Assembly (NCBI GenBank): GCA_018813065.1
Contig: JAHJCH010000077.1
Location: 1 to 34,504, forward strand
Source: Myxococcota bacterium
Lineage (GTDB): Bacteria > Myxococcota_A > Bradymonadia > UBA7976 > UBA1532
DNA length: 34,504 nt
Direction of reading: 5' to 3'
Part shown: positions 9,451 through 17,089 of the stretch, piece by piece
Position numbering within the stretch: the first letter of the stretch is position 1
How the letters are laid out: every line of letters begins with the position of its first letter
The notes under the pieces: generated by a model
Database searches by the model: none
What the model was told of the DNA's origin: nothing
The model's input: only the letters and a program-made list of their open reading frames with translations
Program-made: the position numbers and the translations under genes

Positions 9451-9460
9451 CCCCCCCCCC
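9451..9460. repeat. Homopolymer C10 tract in the intergenic spacer
   Basis: Ten consecutive C residues lie between the giant gene stop (9418) and the MopE lipoprotein start (9526), about 65 bp before the latter. The rest of this 107-bp spacer holds a weak GGGCC/GGCCC inverted repeat near 9490 and no convincing promoter. Such tracts are prone to slippage and to sequencing error. Confidence 0.7.
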
Positions 9461-9525
9461 TCCTGGCGTTATCCTCTCCGCCATCCAAGGGCCTCAAGGC
9501 CCGAACCGCTTGACAAGGTTGGGGG

Positions 9526-11184
9526 ATGATGAAACGCACCTTCAGTTTCCTGTTCATCGCGAGCCTCATCGCGGGCTGCGACAGCGACGGGGAGAGCGTC
9601 GCCGGTCAGGGCGACGCGGGCTGTACACCCAGCGCGGAGATCTGCGACGGCGTCGATAATGACTGCGATGGGACCGCAGATAACAACATCGAGCCACAGG
9701 TCTGCGACTCCGATGGTCTGGCCGGGCGGCAATACTGCCTCAACGGCGCCTGGGGGGCCTGTCAAGCCCAGAGCCGCCCCCCCGCCACCGAGGAGTGCAA
9801 CGGCCTCGATGACAACGGCAACGGCCTCGTCGATGAGAGCCTCTCGCGGGCCTGTAACACCGCTTGTGGCAGCGGCACCGAGCAGTGCGGTACAGATGGC
9901 GATGCAGCCGCCTGGATCGGCTGCACCGCCCCCGAGCCCGAGACGGAGATCTGCGACGGCCTGGATAATGACTGCGATGGGCAGATCGATGAGGGCCTGG
10001 AGCGCGCTTGTATGCACCCCCTCTGCGGCAGCGAGGGGCGTGAGATCTGCTCCTTGGGCGCCTGGGTCGGCTGCGACGCGCCAGGGCCGCAGGCCGAGGT
10101 CTGCGACGGCGTGGACAATGACTGTGATAACGAGGTCGATGAGAACCTCTTTGAGGAGTGCGGCGATCCCGCCTGCGGCCCCGGCGCGCGCCCCTGCGTC
10201 AACGGCGCCTTCGCCAACGGCGCCTGCACGGGCCGCGACGCGGCGGCGGCGGAGGACTGTGAGAACAATGTTGATGATGACTGCAACGGTCAGATCAACG
10301 ATGGCTGTCAAGCCTGCACGCCCGGCACCAGCACCCTCTGCTCCGCTGACATCGGTGTCTGTCAACAAGGCACCACCATCTGCGGCCCCAATGGCGAGTG
10401 GGGGCCATGCCAAGACAACGGCCAGGATGTCATCCTCATCGGCGCCCAAGCGGAGATCTGCGATGGCTTGGACAATGACTGTGATGGCGCTGTGGATGAG
10501 AGCTTCGAGGGCATGGGCGAGCCCTGCGGCTCTGAGGTGGGGGTCTGCGAGGTCGGCGTGCGCGCTTGTGATAACGGCGTCGAGGTCTGCCAAGGCGCCG
10601 TCGGGGCCACTGAGGAGCGCTGCGATGGCGAGGATAATGATTGTGATGGCAGCGTCGATGAGGATCTCTCTGCGGATATCTTCGAGAGCAATGAGCAGTG
10701 CGCTGAGGCCGAGAATATCGGGGAGATCGCCGAGAATAATGAGCCCCGCGTCTTTGGTGGCACGATCTATCCTGCCGGTGATATTGACCATTATTTAGTG
10801 AAAGCGCAGGAAACCTTCAGCTGGTGTGTCCCTGGTTTCGATCAAGACTCGGCTTATCGTGTCTTTGTAAGCCTTACGAACATCCCAGATGGGCAAGATT
10901 ATGACATTTGTCTCACTGTCGGTGAGAAGGCAGACTCGGTTCAAGAGTTTTGCGAGAATTCAGATGACATCTTGCTTGAAGAAACATGTTATGGCGATGA
11001 AGAGGCCGATGCCGATGGGAGTAAAACAATAAGTTATCTAGTTGATCCTTCTTGTATCTTTAATGATGACACAGATATGCTCATCAAGGTCGTCGCTCGT
11101 GGTGACTCTGAAGGCGCCTGTATGCCTTATACTTTGACGGTTTGGTCGATCTCTGATGACACCGTGACCGACGGCGGCGAGTAA
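9526..11184 (+). CDS. MopE-type repeat lipoprotein with PPC-like C-terminal domain
   Basis: This 552-residue protein has a lipoprotein signal peptide with lipobox LIAGC (Cys about residue 18) and should be anchored in the outer envelope. Residues about 35-385 contain seven copies of the motif E-x-C-(D/N)-x-x-D-N-D-C-D-G-x-x-D-E, the putative metal-binding motif of MopE-like proteins, spaced by Cys-rich linkers. The second and fifth copies are degenerate (DDNGNG; NNVDDDCNG). The last 165 residues (from FESNEQC on) look like a pre-peptidase C-terminal (PPC)-type beta-sandwich with its own four or five Cys. That part is encoded by clearly AT-richer DNA (from about 10780) than the repeats. ATG 9529, one codon later, is an alternative start. 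It lies 107 bp behind the giant calcium-repeat gene on the same strand, so the two may act together at the surface. The exact metal is inferred only from family knowledge. Confidence 0.85.
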   Translation: MMKRTFSFLFIASLIAGCDSDGESVAGQGDAGCTPSAEICDGVDNDCDGTADNNIEPQVCDSDGLAGRQYCLNGAWGACQAQSRPPATEECNGLDDNGNGLVDESLSRACNTACGSGTEQCGTDGDAAAWIGCTAPEPETEICDGLDNDCDGQIDEGLERACMHPLCGSEGREICSLGAWVGCDAPGPQAEVCDGVDNDCDNEVDENLFEECGDPACGPGARPCVNGAFANGACTGRDAAAAEDCENNVDDDCNGQINDGCQACTPGTSTLCSADIGVCQQGTTICGPNGEWGPCQDNGQDVILIGAQAEICDGLDNDCDGAVDESFEGMGEPCGSEVGVCEVGVRACDNGVEVCQGAVGATEERCDGEDNDCDGSVDEDLSADIFESNEQCAEAENIGEIAENNEPRVFGGTIYPAGDIDHYLVKAQETFSWCVPGFDQDSAYRVFVSLTNIPDGQDYDICLTVGEKADSVQEFCENSDDILLEETCYGDEEADADGSKTISYLVDPSCIFNDDTDMLIKVVARGDSEGACMPYTLTVWSISDDTVTDGGE

Positions 11185-11217
11185 AAAAGTAAAAATCCCC
11201 CTTTCCTGCGGAATCCT

Positions 11218-11246
11218 TTGACCTCTCTGCCTGGCTGCCGTCCAAT
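11218..11246 (+). promoter_or_regulatory. Candidate sigma-70-like promoter for the 913-residue protein gene
   Basis: TTGACC (11218-11223, five of six) is separated by exactly 17 bp from TCCAAT (11241-11246, four of six). Transcription would begin near 11253, leaving about 23 nt before the ATG at 11276 with GGATGGAG as ribosome site. The position is good, but the -10 match is modest. Confidence 0.35.
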
Positions 11247-11275
11247 AGGCCACCTTCAATGGATGGAGCCTCAAG

Positions 11276-14017
11276 ATGCACTTGATCGCATTGATGAGCG
11301 CGCTGCTGATGGCGCCTGGCGCGTCGGCGCCGCGCTATGTGGATGTCTCTCTTGCTCAGCTCAAGCTCTCCGCGCCGCTGCCTGAGCCCCCCGATGATCT
11401 CTGGCGGGCGGCGCGCCGTGAGCGCGCCGAGCTGAGCTACTACGTCACGCTCGATGGCGGCGGTGAGGCCTACCTGGGGCTCCCTGAGCGTGAGCGGGGC
11501 GCCTGGGATTTTGGCCGGCTCTTCCCCCAAGAGGGTCACCTCTGGCTCAAGCTGCGCCCAGGGCAGCCCATTCAAGGCAAGCTGATCGTGCCCAAGCCCG
11601 ATCTCAGCGGCGTGGAGGTGCGTGATTATCGCCTGGCGATGGGGGCCACGCCCAAGGAGGACCCCGCCGCCTTCTTTAAGGCCAAGGCGCGGCATTATCG
11701 CTGGTATCTCGCCCGCGGCCTGCCCGGCGCGGCGTGGTGGCGAGATCAAGGCGATGAGGCCGCCCACGCGGCGGGGGAGAAGCCCAGCGATGCGGATCGC
11801 CTCGATCGCAGGGCGCGGATGCTCGACAGCACCTATGATCTCTTCGCGGGGGGGCGGGCGCTGAGCGAGAACCTCCAGCTGGATCGCGTGCTCAACGTCA
11901 ACGCCGCTGAGGCGCCCACCATCGACATCAACACGATCGAGGGCATCACCACCCAGGAGATGGACTTCAAGGCGCTCTTGCCCAAGGACGCCAAGCTTGA
12001 TCTCGATCCCCTCGCCCAGCACCTCCCCGCCGATCAGCACGCGCTCTTCTTCCCCAGCTTTAAGGCCATGATCGAGGTGATGGACGAGGCCGACACCATC
12101 GGCACCTTGTTCCTCAGCGCCATCGAGCCCCGCAGCGAGTCGGCGGAGACGCGCGCCCGCTATGAGGCGCAGCTCACCCTCGGCGTCAGCCAGCTGGCGC
12201 GGACCTTCGGCCCCGCCTTTATCCGCAGCGTCGCCTTCACCGGCGCCGATCCTTATCTGCGCACGGGCGCCGATCTGGCGCTGCTCTTTGAGGCCAAGAA
12301 CGCCAGCGCGGTGCTCAACTACGTGCGCGGCAAGCATCAGAAGGCCATCGCTGAGGGCGGCGTGGCCTCCAAAGGCCAGATCGGCGGCGTGCCCTATGAG
12401 GCCGTCACGACCCCGGATCGCCGCGTCTCCTCCTACCTCGCCAGCTGGGGTGATGTGGTGGTCGTCAGCAACAGCCTCGCCCAGCTGGGGCGGCTCGTCG
12501 CCGTGCATGAGCGCGGCGCGCCGGCCCTGATCGACAGCCCCGAGTACCGCTACTTCCGCTTCGTCTATCCGCGCGGCGATGGCGATCTCTTCGCCATCCT
12601 CACCGACGCCACGATCCGCCGCTGGGCCTCCCCGCGCTGGCGCATCGCCGACTCCCGCCGCACCCGCGCCGGCGCGCTGCTGGCAGCAACGCAAGCCCAT
12701 GAGATCGCACGCTCTTTTGGATTAGCGCGGCGCAGCCCAGGCTTCGCCCTGGGCCACCTCCCAGGCATCGAGGACATCCGCGTTGAGGGCGGCATCGCCC
12801 GCTCCGCCACCTGGGGCTCGCTGAGCTTCTTGACGCCCATCTCCGAGATGCCCTTGAGCTTGATCACGGAGTCGGAGAAGGCTGCCTATGAGCGCTTCCG
12901 TCGCAGCTATCAAAACAACTGGCGTGAGTTCTTTGATCCCATCGCCTTCAGCGCCAAGCGCGCCGTCGATCGCTTGGAGTTTGATCTCTCGGTGATGCCG
13001 CTCATCGCGGGCAGTGATTATCGTGAGCTGATCCGCATCACGGGGGATCAGACCATCGCCCAGGACGCCGGTGATCCGCACGCCGACGCCTTGCTGCACT
13101 ACATCATGGCCATCGATCCCAACGGGCGGCATTTCCAAGATGGGCTGCGGCTCTTTAAAAACATGGCGCCGAACATCACCGATCCCCTGGGCTGGATCGG
13201 CGCCAGCGTGGCCCTCTTCGCCGACGCTGATCCTTTCTGGGCGGAGCTGGCTCAAGTCAAGGACCACAATAAGTTTATGCGAGAGAACTTCCACCGTACA
13301 CCGGTGGGGGTGCGGCTTGAGGTCAAGAGCGCCATGAAGCTGACCCTCTTCTTGGCGGGGATCAAGGGCCTGCTCAACAGCGCCGCGCCGGGGATGCTCA
13401 CATGGGATACGTTGACCTATAAAGAGAAGCCGTATGTGGTCATTCGCCCGACAGAGCATCTGAAGAAGAGCGTGGGTGATGAGATTGATAAGCTGGCGAT
13501 TTACTATGCCGTGACGCCGCGTTGGATTCTCTTTAGCCTCAACGAAAGCGTCATTCAGCGCGCTTTGGCGCGAGATATGGCGCCCGTTGAGGAAAAAAAG
13601 GCCGTAGACTCAAACGTATGGATTGGTAAGCAAGTCGCAGGTCGTGTAAGTCAAAGTGTCTTTGATCTTATTGAGAATAATACACAAGATCAGCTAAATG
13701 GACAGCTTCAACAGCGCGCTTGGGCAAACATCCCCATTCTTAATGTTTGGCATGATTTATATCCAAATGAAGACCCTGTTGATGTTCATTTAAGGCTTTG
13801 GGGCGTCAAATTACAGTGTCCTGGTCATGGTGTATATGTCTGGGATCCAGACAACCTCACCATGTCATCGAGCGTTTATGGTAGCCCGCTCGCACCAAAA
13901 TCGGCGCCATTCAGCGTGATGGAGGCGCTCTCAATCGTTCAAGCGCACTTTGGTTTAACTTTTGAGCATGATGGCTTGCGCGCTCGCCTCAAGCTTGAGC
14001 GAGCCAAAAAAGACTAA
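11276..14017 (+). CDS. Secreted protein of unknown function (913 aa)
   Basis: I do not recognise this family with confidence. The N-terminus (MHLIALMSALLMAPGASA) is a signal peptide with a likely cut after ASA, so the protein should be periplasmic or exported. There is no lipobox, no later membrane helix and almost no Cys, which argues against the Cys-rich surface modules seen next door. The body is long and mixed alpha/beta. Segments such as GGVPYEAVTTPDRRVSSYLA and DVVVVSNSLAQLGRLV (about residues 365-405) look like strand-rich repeats of a large uncharacterised bacterial family. The last about 200 codons (13400-14000) use AT-richer codons than the first 700. The start is supported by GGATGGAG 9-16 nt upstream. 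Its TAA stop overlaps the stop of the opposing histidine kinase gene by 4 bp. Confidence 0.8.
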   Translation: MHLIALMSALLMAPGASAPRYVDVSLAQLKLSAPLPEPPDDLWRAARRERAELSYYVTLDGGGEAYLGLPERERGAWDFGRLFPQEGHLWLKLRPGQPIQGKLIVPKPDLSGVEVRDYRLAMGATPKEDPAAFFKAKARHYRWYLARGLPGAAWWRDQGDEAAHAAGEKPSDADRLDRRARMLDSTYDLFAGGRALSENLQLDRVLNVNAAEAPTIDINTIEGITTQEMDFKALLPKDAKLDLDPLAQHLPADQHALFFPSFKAMIEVMDEADTIGTLFLSAIEPRSESAETRARYEAQLTLGVSQLARTFGPAFIRSVAFTGADPYLRTGADLALLFEAKNASAVLNYVRGKHQKAIAEGGVASKGQIGGVPYEAVTTPDRRVSSYLASWGDVVVVSNSLAQLGRLVAVHERGAPALIDSPEYRYFRFVYPRGDGDLFAILTDATIRRWASPRWRIADSRRTRAGALLAATQAHEIARSFGLARRSPGFALGHLPGIEDIRVEGGIARSATWGSLSFLTPISEMPLSLITESEKAAYERFRRSYQNNWREFFDPIAFSAKRAVDRLEFDLSVMPLIAGSDYRELIRITGDQTIAQDAGDPHADALLHYIMAIDPNGRHFQDGLRLFKNMAPNITDPLGWIGASVALFADADPFWAELAQVKDHNKFMRENFHRTPVGVRLEVKSAMKLTLFLAGIKGLLNSAAPGMLTWDTLTYKEKPYVVIRPTEHLKKSVGDEIDKLAIYYAVTPRWILFSLNESVIQRALARDMAPVEEKKAVDSNVWIGKQVAGRVSQSVFDLIENNTQDQLNGQLQQRAWANIPILNVWHDLYPNEDPVDVHLRLWGVKLQCPGHGVYVWDPDNLTMSSSVYGSPLAPKSAPFSVMEALSIVQAHFGLTFEHDGLRARLKLERAKKD

Positions 14018-15939
14018 CTAAAAGCTTGCTTAACGATATTTAATAGTTCTTCATATTGATATGGCTTTTGAATAAACCCTGATAGGGATTTGCCGAGAAA
14101 TCGACAAGTTACATCTTGTTCATTATATCCACTCGATAAAATAACGCGAACATTTGGATCAATCATCCTCATCTCTCGGTATGCCTGCTCTCCATCCATA
14201 TGCGGCATCATAAGATCCATCAAGACGCCATGTATTTGATCGTGTTTATGCTTAAATATACTTACTGCTTCACGACCATGCTCTGCGGTAATCACTTCGA
14301 AGCCCATACGCTCTAGCATCCTCTTGCCAACGGAGCGCACGGATTCTTCATCATCAACCATTAGAACTATACCTTTTCCACGCCAATTATTTTCACTCTT
14401 AAGCGTATTTTCAATTAAACGATCAAATGTTTCACTTACAGGGAATAAAACTTTAAATGTTGTGCCTCTATTGATTTCAGAATAAATTTTGATCGCGCCA
14501 TGATGTGAACGGATAATCCCTAATACAGCAGAGAGCCCAAGTCCGCGTCCTGTAAATTTAGTTGTAAAGAATGGATCAAATAAACGCGCTTTGACTTCTT
14601 CTCCCATTCCTATCCCAGTATCTGCAACCTCAATATATGCATACAACCCTTCTTTTAAATCTTCATTTAAATATGTACTTCTAAGATAAGATTTATCACA
14701 ATCCATTAAACCTGTACTAATAGAGATTAAACCGCTCATATCACCAATGGCTTCAGAGGCATTTGTCGCTAAATTCATAATGACTTGGCGCAATTGCGTA
14801 GCATCCGCTGAAATTTTAGGCACATTCTGCGCAAAATCAAACTTTAGGACAGCTTTTTTAGAGACTGATATCTTAAGAAGGTGTGTCATCTCTTCGATCA
14901 GCTCACGTAGATCAACAGACTCGATCAGGAAGCGACCACGCCCAGAGTACGCCAACATTTGGCGACAAAGCTCCGCCGCGCGCTTGGCCGCGCCCTCGAT
15001 CTCAAGGAGGCTCTCTTTTGCCGGTGAGGTGGGGTGAAGATCACACATCGCCAGACCCGTGTTGCCCAAGATGGTCATTAATAAATTGTTAAAGTCATGG
15101 GCGATGCCTCCGGCTAAGACACCAAGGCTCTCTAGTTTTTGTGCATATTGGAGCTGCGCGGTCATATGTTGGTGTATACGCTCTGCTTCTTTTTTTTCCT
15201 GTATATTCGTAGCGACAGATAAACGAACAATACGGCCATCATACCATCTGATCGCTTGGTCTCGCGTATCGAGCCATTCTCCACTAATGGTATTTTTTAA
15301 TTCTCGATTAATTATTATTCCTCTTGGTTCACCTAGTTGATTAACGATTTCTTTGTTATTACAAAATATACATGGGCCTGGTTGATTGATTTGCAAGTAT
15401 TCCCAACATTTTTTGCCTCGAAAATCGCCATGTGATCTTCTTATATATTCATTTGCAAATAAAATCTCATGTGTATCTAATGTCGATACAGTAATCCCCG
15501 CGTCAATCGAATCTAGAATAATTGAAAACATTAAATTTCTTTGAATAAGTAGCTCTTCTTGGCTCTTACTGGAGGTAATATCATTCCCAGTGCTGAGTAC
15601 GGCAGATATTTTATCTTGTTTATCTCTGATAATGATATTATTGAATGAGATATGTCGAATTTGCCCGTCAATTCGTTTTATTCTATTTTGATAATTATCT
15701 ATTTTTTGGATTTCATCGTTCAATAAAGATTGAAATAGCCCCCAAACACGTGATCTTTCATCCTCAACGATGAAGCATTCGAACCAATTTTCACCAATCA
15801 AACGCTCAGGTGAGGCGCCGAGGAGGGCCGCGCCCTTTTGATTGATAAAGGTGATCTCACCTTGCCTGTTGAGGATAAGAAGTATCGCATCCACTGCCTC
15901 TAAGCATTGGACCGCGATCTCTGAGTTGATTGAGATCAT
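14014..15939 (-). CDS. Hybrid sensor histidine kinase: PAS-PAS(Cys-rich)-HisKA-HATPase-REC
   Basis: This is a 641-residue cytoplasmic-looking kinase with no membrane helix. The first PAS domain covers about residues 1-125 (AILLILNRQGEITFINQKGA). The second PAS (about 125-255) contains Cys178, Cys190 and Cys193 in KKCWEYLQ...PGPCIFC, a known PAS variant that may sense redox state or hold a metal. The phospho-acceptor is His281 in GGIAHDFNNLL, an NtrB-like H-box. ATPase boxes follow: NLATNASEA (N), DTGIGM (G1) and GRGLGLSAV (G2). The C-terminal receiver has DDEE and phospho-Asp575 (LMDLMMPHMDG). The ATG at 15939 has GGTGA upstream; a TTG at 16002 would add 21 non-conserved residues. Codons are markedly AT-richer than in most of the window. 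It is divergent from a small lipoprotein gene, with a 14-bp palindrome between them. No partner response regulator is visible. Confidence 0.93.
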   Translation of the reverse strand: MISINSEIAVQCLEAVDAILLILNRQGEITFINQKGAALLGASPERLIGENWFECFIVEDERSRVWGLFQSLLNDEIQKIDNYQNRIKRIDGQIRHISFNNIIIRDKQDKISAVLSTGNDITSSKSQEELLIQRNLMFSIILDSIDAGITVSTLDTHEILFANEYIRRSHGDFRGKKCWEYLQINQPGPCIFCNNKEIVNQLGEPRGIIINRELKNTISGEWLDTRDQAIRWYDGRIVRLSVATNIQEKKEAERIHQHMTAQLQYAQKLESLGVLAGGIAHDFNNLLMTILGNTGLAMCDLHPTSPAKESLLEIEGAAKRAAELCRQMLAYSGRGRFLIESVDLRELIEEMTHLLKISVSKKAVLKFDFAQNVPKISADATQLRQVIMNLATNASEAIGDMSGLISISTGLMDCDKSYLRSTYLNEDLKEGLYAYIEVADTGIGMGEEVKARLFDPFFTTKFTGRGLGLSAVLGIIRSHHGAIKIYSEINRGTTFKVLFPVSETFDRLIENTLKSENNWRGKGIVLMVDDEESVRSVGKRMLERMGFEVITAEHGREAVSIFKHKHDQIHGVLMDLMMPHMDGEQAYREMRMIDPNVRVILSSGYNEQDVTCRFLGKSLSGFIQKPYQYEELLNIVKQAFS

Positions 15940-16007
15940 CGTGTTTTCACCAAGCCTCCCGAGTGAATTTCCTATCCTGTGACCGTCCTTTTTGTATCGC
16001 AAGATTT

Positions 16008-16021
16008 ATCTCGATCGAGAT
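16008..16021. promoter_or_regulatory. 14-bp perfect palindrome, candidate operator
   Basis: ATCTCGATCGAGAT is perfectly self-complementary. It lies in the 139-bp divergent spacer, 69 bp from the histidine kinase start (15939) and 58 bp from the small lipoprotein start (16079), about where a shared regulator would bind. No binding protein can be named. Confidence 0.45.
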
Positions 16022-16078
16022 TGCTTTTTATCCTCACGGTGTGGATATCCTCATCAAATCCACCGGAGAAAATCGAAC

Positions 16079-16492
16079 ATGCCTAAAGTCGATCCCTCGA
16101 AAATGCCCAAAGAGCGTCAAATTCGACAGGCCATCTCGGAGTTCTGCGCTGAGCTGGATATGCGCCGCGTGGGCAAGGCGATGCTGCCCGCGCTGCTGGG
16201 GGCCAGCCTCACGGGTTGTCCGCCACGCGCCCTCTACGCTGGCCCGCCCGCCGATGATCCGCGCGCGGTGGAGGCGCCCAAGGAGGCCCAGGTCGCGCTC
16301 TACGCCGCCCCCGATCCACGCCTCATCGATGAGCCACAGATCAAGCCCGCCCCGTCTGATGACGTGGGTGATCTCTACGCAGCCCCCGATCCCATCGCCG
16401 AGTACGCCGCCGTTGATCCTGAATTTGATGGTGTGAAGCGAGATGATCGGCGTCTGTCGCCTACTTATAAACCACCAATGATGGAAAATTAG
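16079..16492 (+). CDS. Small probable lipoprotein with repeated LYAAPDP-like motifs
   Basis: This is a 137-residue protein that I do not recognise as a named family. About 34 charged residues are followed by a short hydrophobic stretch (MLPALLGASLTGC) ending in a good lipobox, so an unusually long n-region precedes the signal. After the Cys the sequence is Pro/Ala/Asp-rich with four spaced motifs: LYAGPPADDP, LYAAPDPRL, LYAAPDPIA and EYAAVDPEF. No catalytic residues are evident. The ATG at 16079 has GGAGAAA about 8 nt upstream; a longer frame opening at 15992 would run through the palindrome region and has no ribosome site. It is divergent from the histidine kinase and ends 1 bp from the opposing DUF2059 stop. 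Confidence 0.68.
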   Translation: MPKVDPSKMPKERQIRQAISEFCAELDMRRVGKAMLPALLGASLTGCPPRALYAGPPADDPRAVEAPKEAQVALYAAPDPRLIDEPQIKPAPSDDVGDLYAAPDPIAEYAAVDPEFDGVKRDDRRLSPTYKPPMMEN

Positions 16493-16493
16493 C

Positions 16494-16958
16494 TTACTTT
16501 TGGCCCATCGAGGCCATCTTTTTTTGAATCATGCTTTGTAGCTCAGGCATATGCTTTTGAACACGCGTCATGCCCAGCTCAGCGCCTTTACTGGCTAACT
16601 CAGGCAGCTTGAGCGAGGCTTTCTTGCCCGTCGGTGTGTTGTAGAATTTAACGAGGTCTTTGATCTCTTCGACGGTGAACGCCTCTGCGTAGATGTTCGC
16701 CATGTCTCCCTTGAGGCTCTCCCAGCTCATATATTTCTCAAAGAACTCAAGCATGACCTCACGGAAGGGCGCGATCATCGGGTTTTGACGAACTTGGAGA
16801 TCAACCTGTTGTTTGATGGACTCGCTGAAGGTTTTTTCCAGGTCCATCACCAGCAAAAGCTCCTCGGCCGCCTTGAGCCGCGCGGCGTCGGGGGCCGCCA
16901 GGGCGTTGAAGGAGAAGAGGAGCGCGGAGGCGCAGAGCAGGGTCGCCAGCTTGGGCAT
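16494..16958 (-). CDS. DUF2059-type secreted protein
   Basis: This is a 154-residue protein with a signal peptide (LATLLCASALLFSFNALA, cut after ALA). The mature part is helical and carries the DUF2059 hallmark LVKFYNTPTGKKASLKLPEL near residues 107-126, preceded by an acidic VEEIKD segment and a KYMSWE stretch. Family members are small periplasmic proteins of unknown function. ATG 16958 is chosen because AGGAGG sits 6 nt upstream and the signal peptide starts there; the upstream in-frame extension is Arg-rich and unlike a coding N-terminus. It is divergent from the metzincin lipoprotein. Confidence 0.85.
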   Translation of the reverse strand: MPKLATLLCASALLFSFNALAAPDAARLKAAEELLLVMDLEKTFSESIKQQVDLQVRQNPMIAPFREVMLEFFEKYMSWESLKGDMANIYAEAFTVEEIKDLVKFYNTPTGKKASLKLPELASKGAELGMTRVQKHMPELQSMIQKKMASMGQK

Positions 16959-16999
16959 CGTATCCTCCTGATGAGTGCGCCATCTTAGCCCCCGTCTTT

Positions 17000-17039
17000 G
17001 GCGATTGTATATCGCCGAGTGCAGGATTCTTCTCTGCAC
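17000..17039. promoter_or_regulatory. Two adjacent inverted repeats in a divergent promoter region
   Basis: GGCGAT-TGTAT-ATCGCC (17000-17016) and GTGCAG-(9 nt)-CTGCAC (17019-17039) are two perfect 6-bp-arm inverted repeats only 2 bp apart. They lie in the 131-bp spacer between the divergent DUF2059 gene (start 16958) and metzincin gene (start 17090). They could be tandem operators or transcript hairpins in the DUF2059 leader. No U-run follows, so they are not terminators. Confidence 0.4.
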
Positions 17040-17089
17040 GCGCCCGCGCTTCTTGGCTAGGCTCGCCCTTCAAATTTTCGGAGGCGTAT

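Noticed and set aside
9469-10791. 440-codon minus-strand frame opposite the MopE lipoprotein
   Set aside because: It lacks any motif, and its edges follow the composition change at about 10790 rather than any gene signal.
11084-12700. 538-codon open frame on the minus strand opposite the 913-residue protein gene
   Set aside because: It is a GC-bias shadow: no signal peptide, Gly/Ala/Glu/Arg/Ile-rich drift without domain motifs, and it spans the promoter and the end of the MopE gene. The plus-strand frame has a signal peptide and ribosome site.
15940-16002. TTG start for the histidine kinase
   Set aside because: It adds 21 basic residues outside the PAS domain and has no Shine-Dalgarno, while ATG 15939 has GGTGA at good distance.
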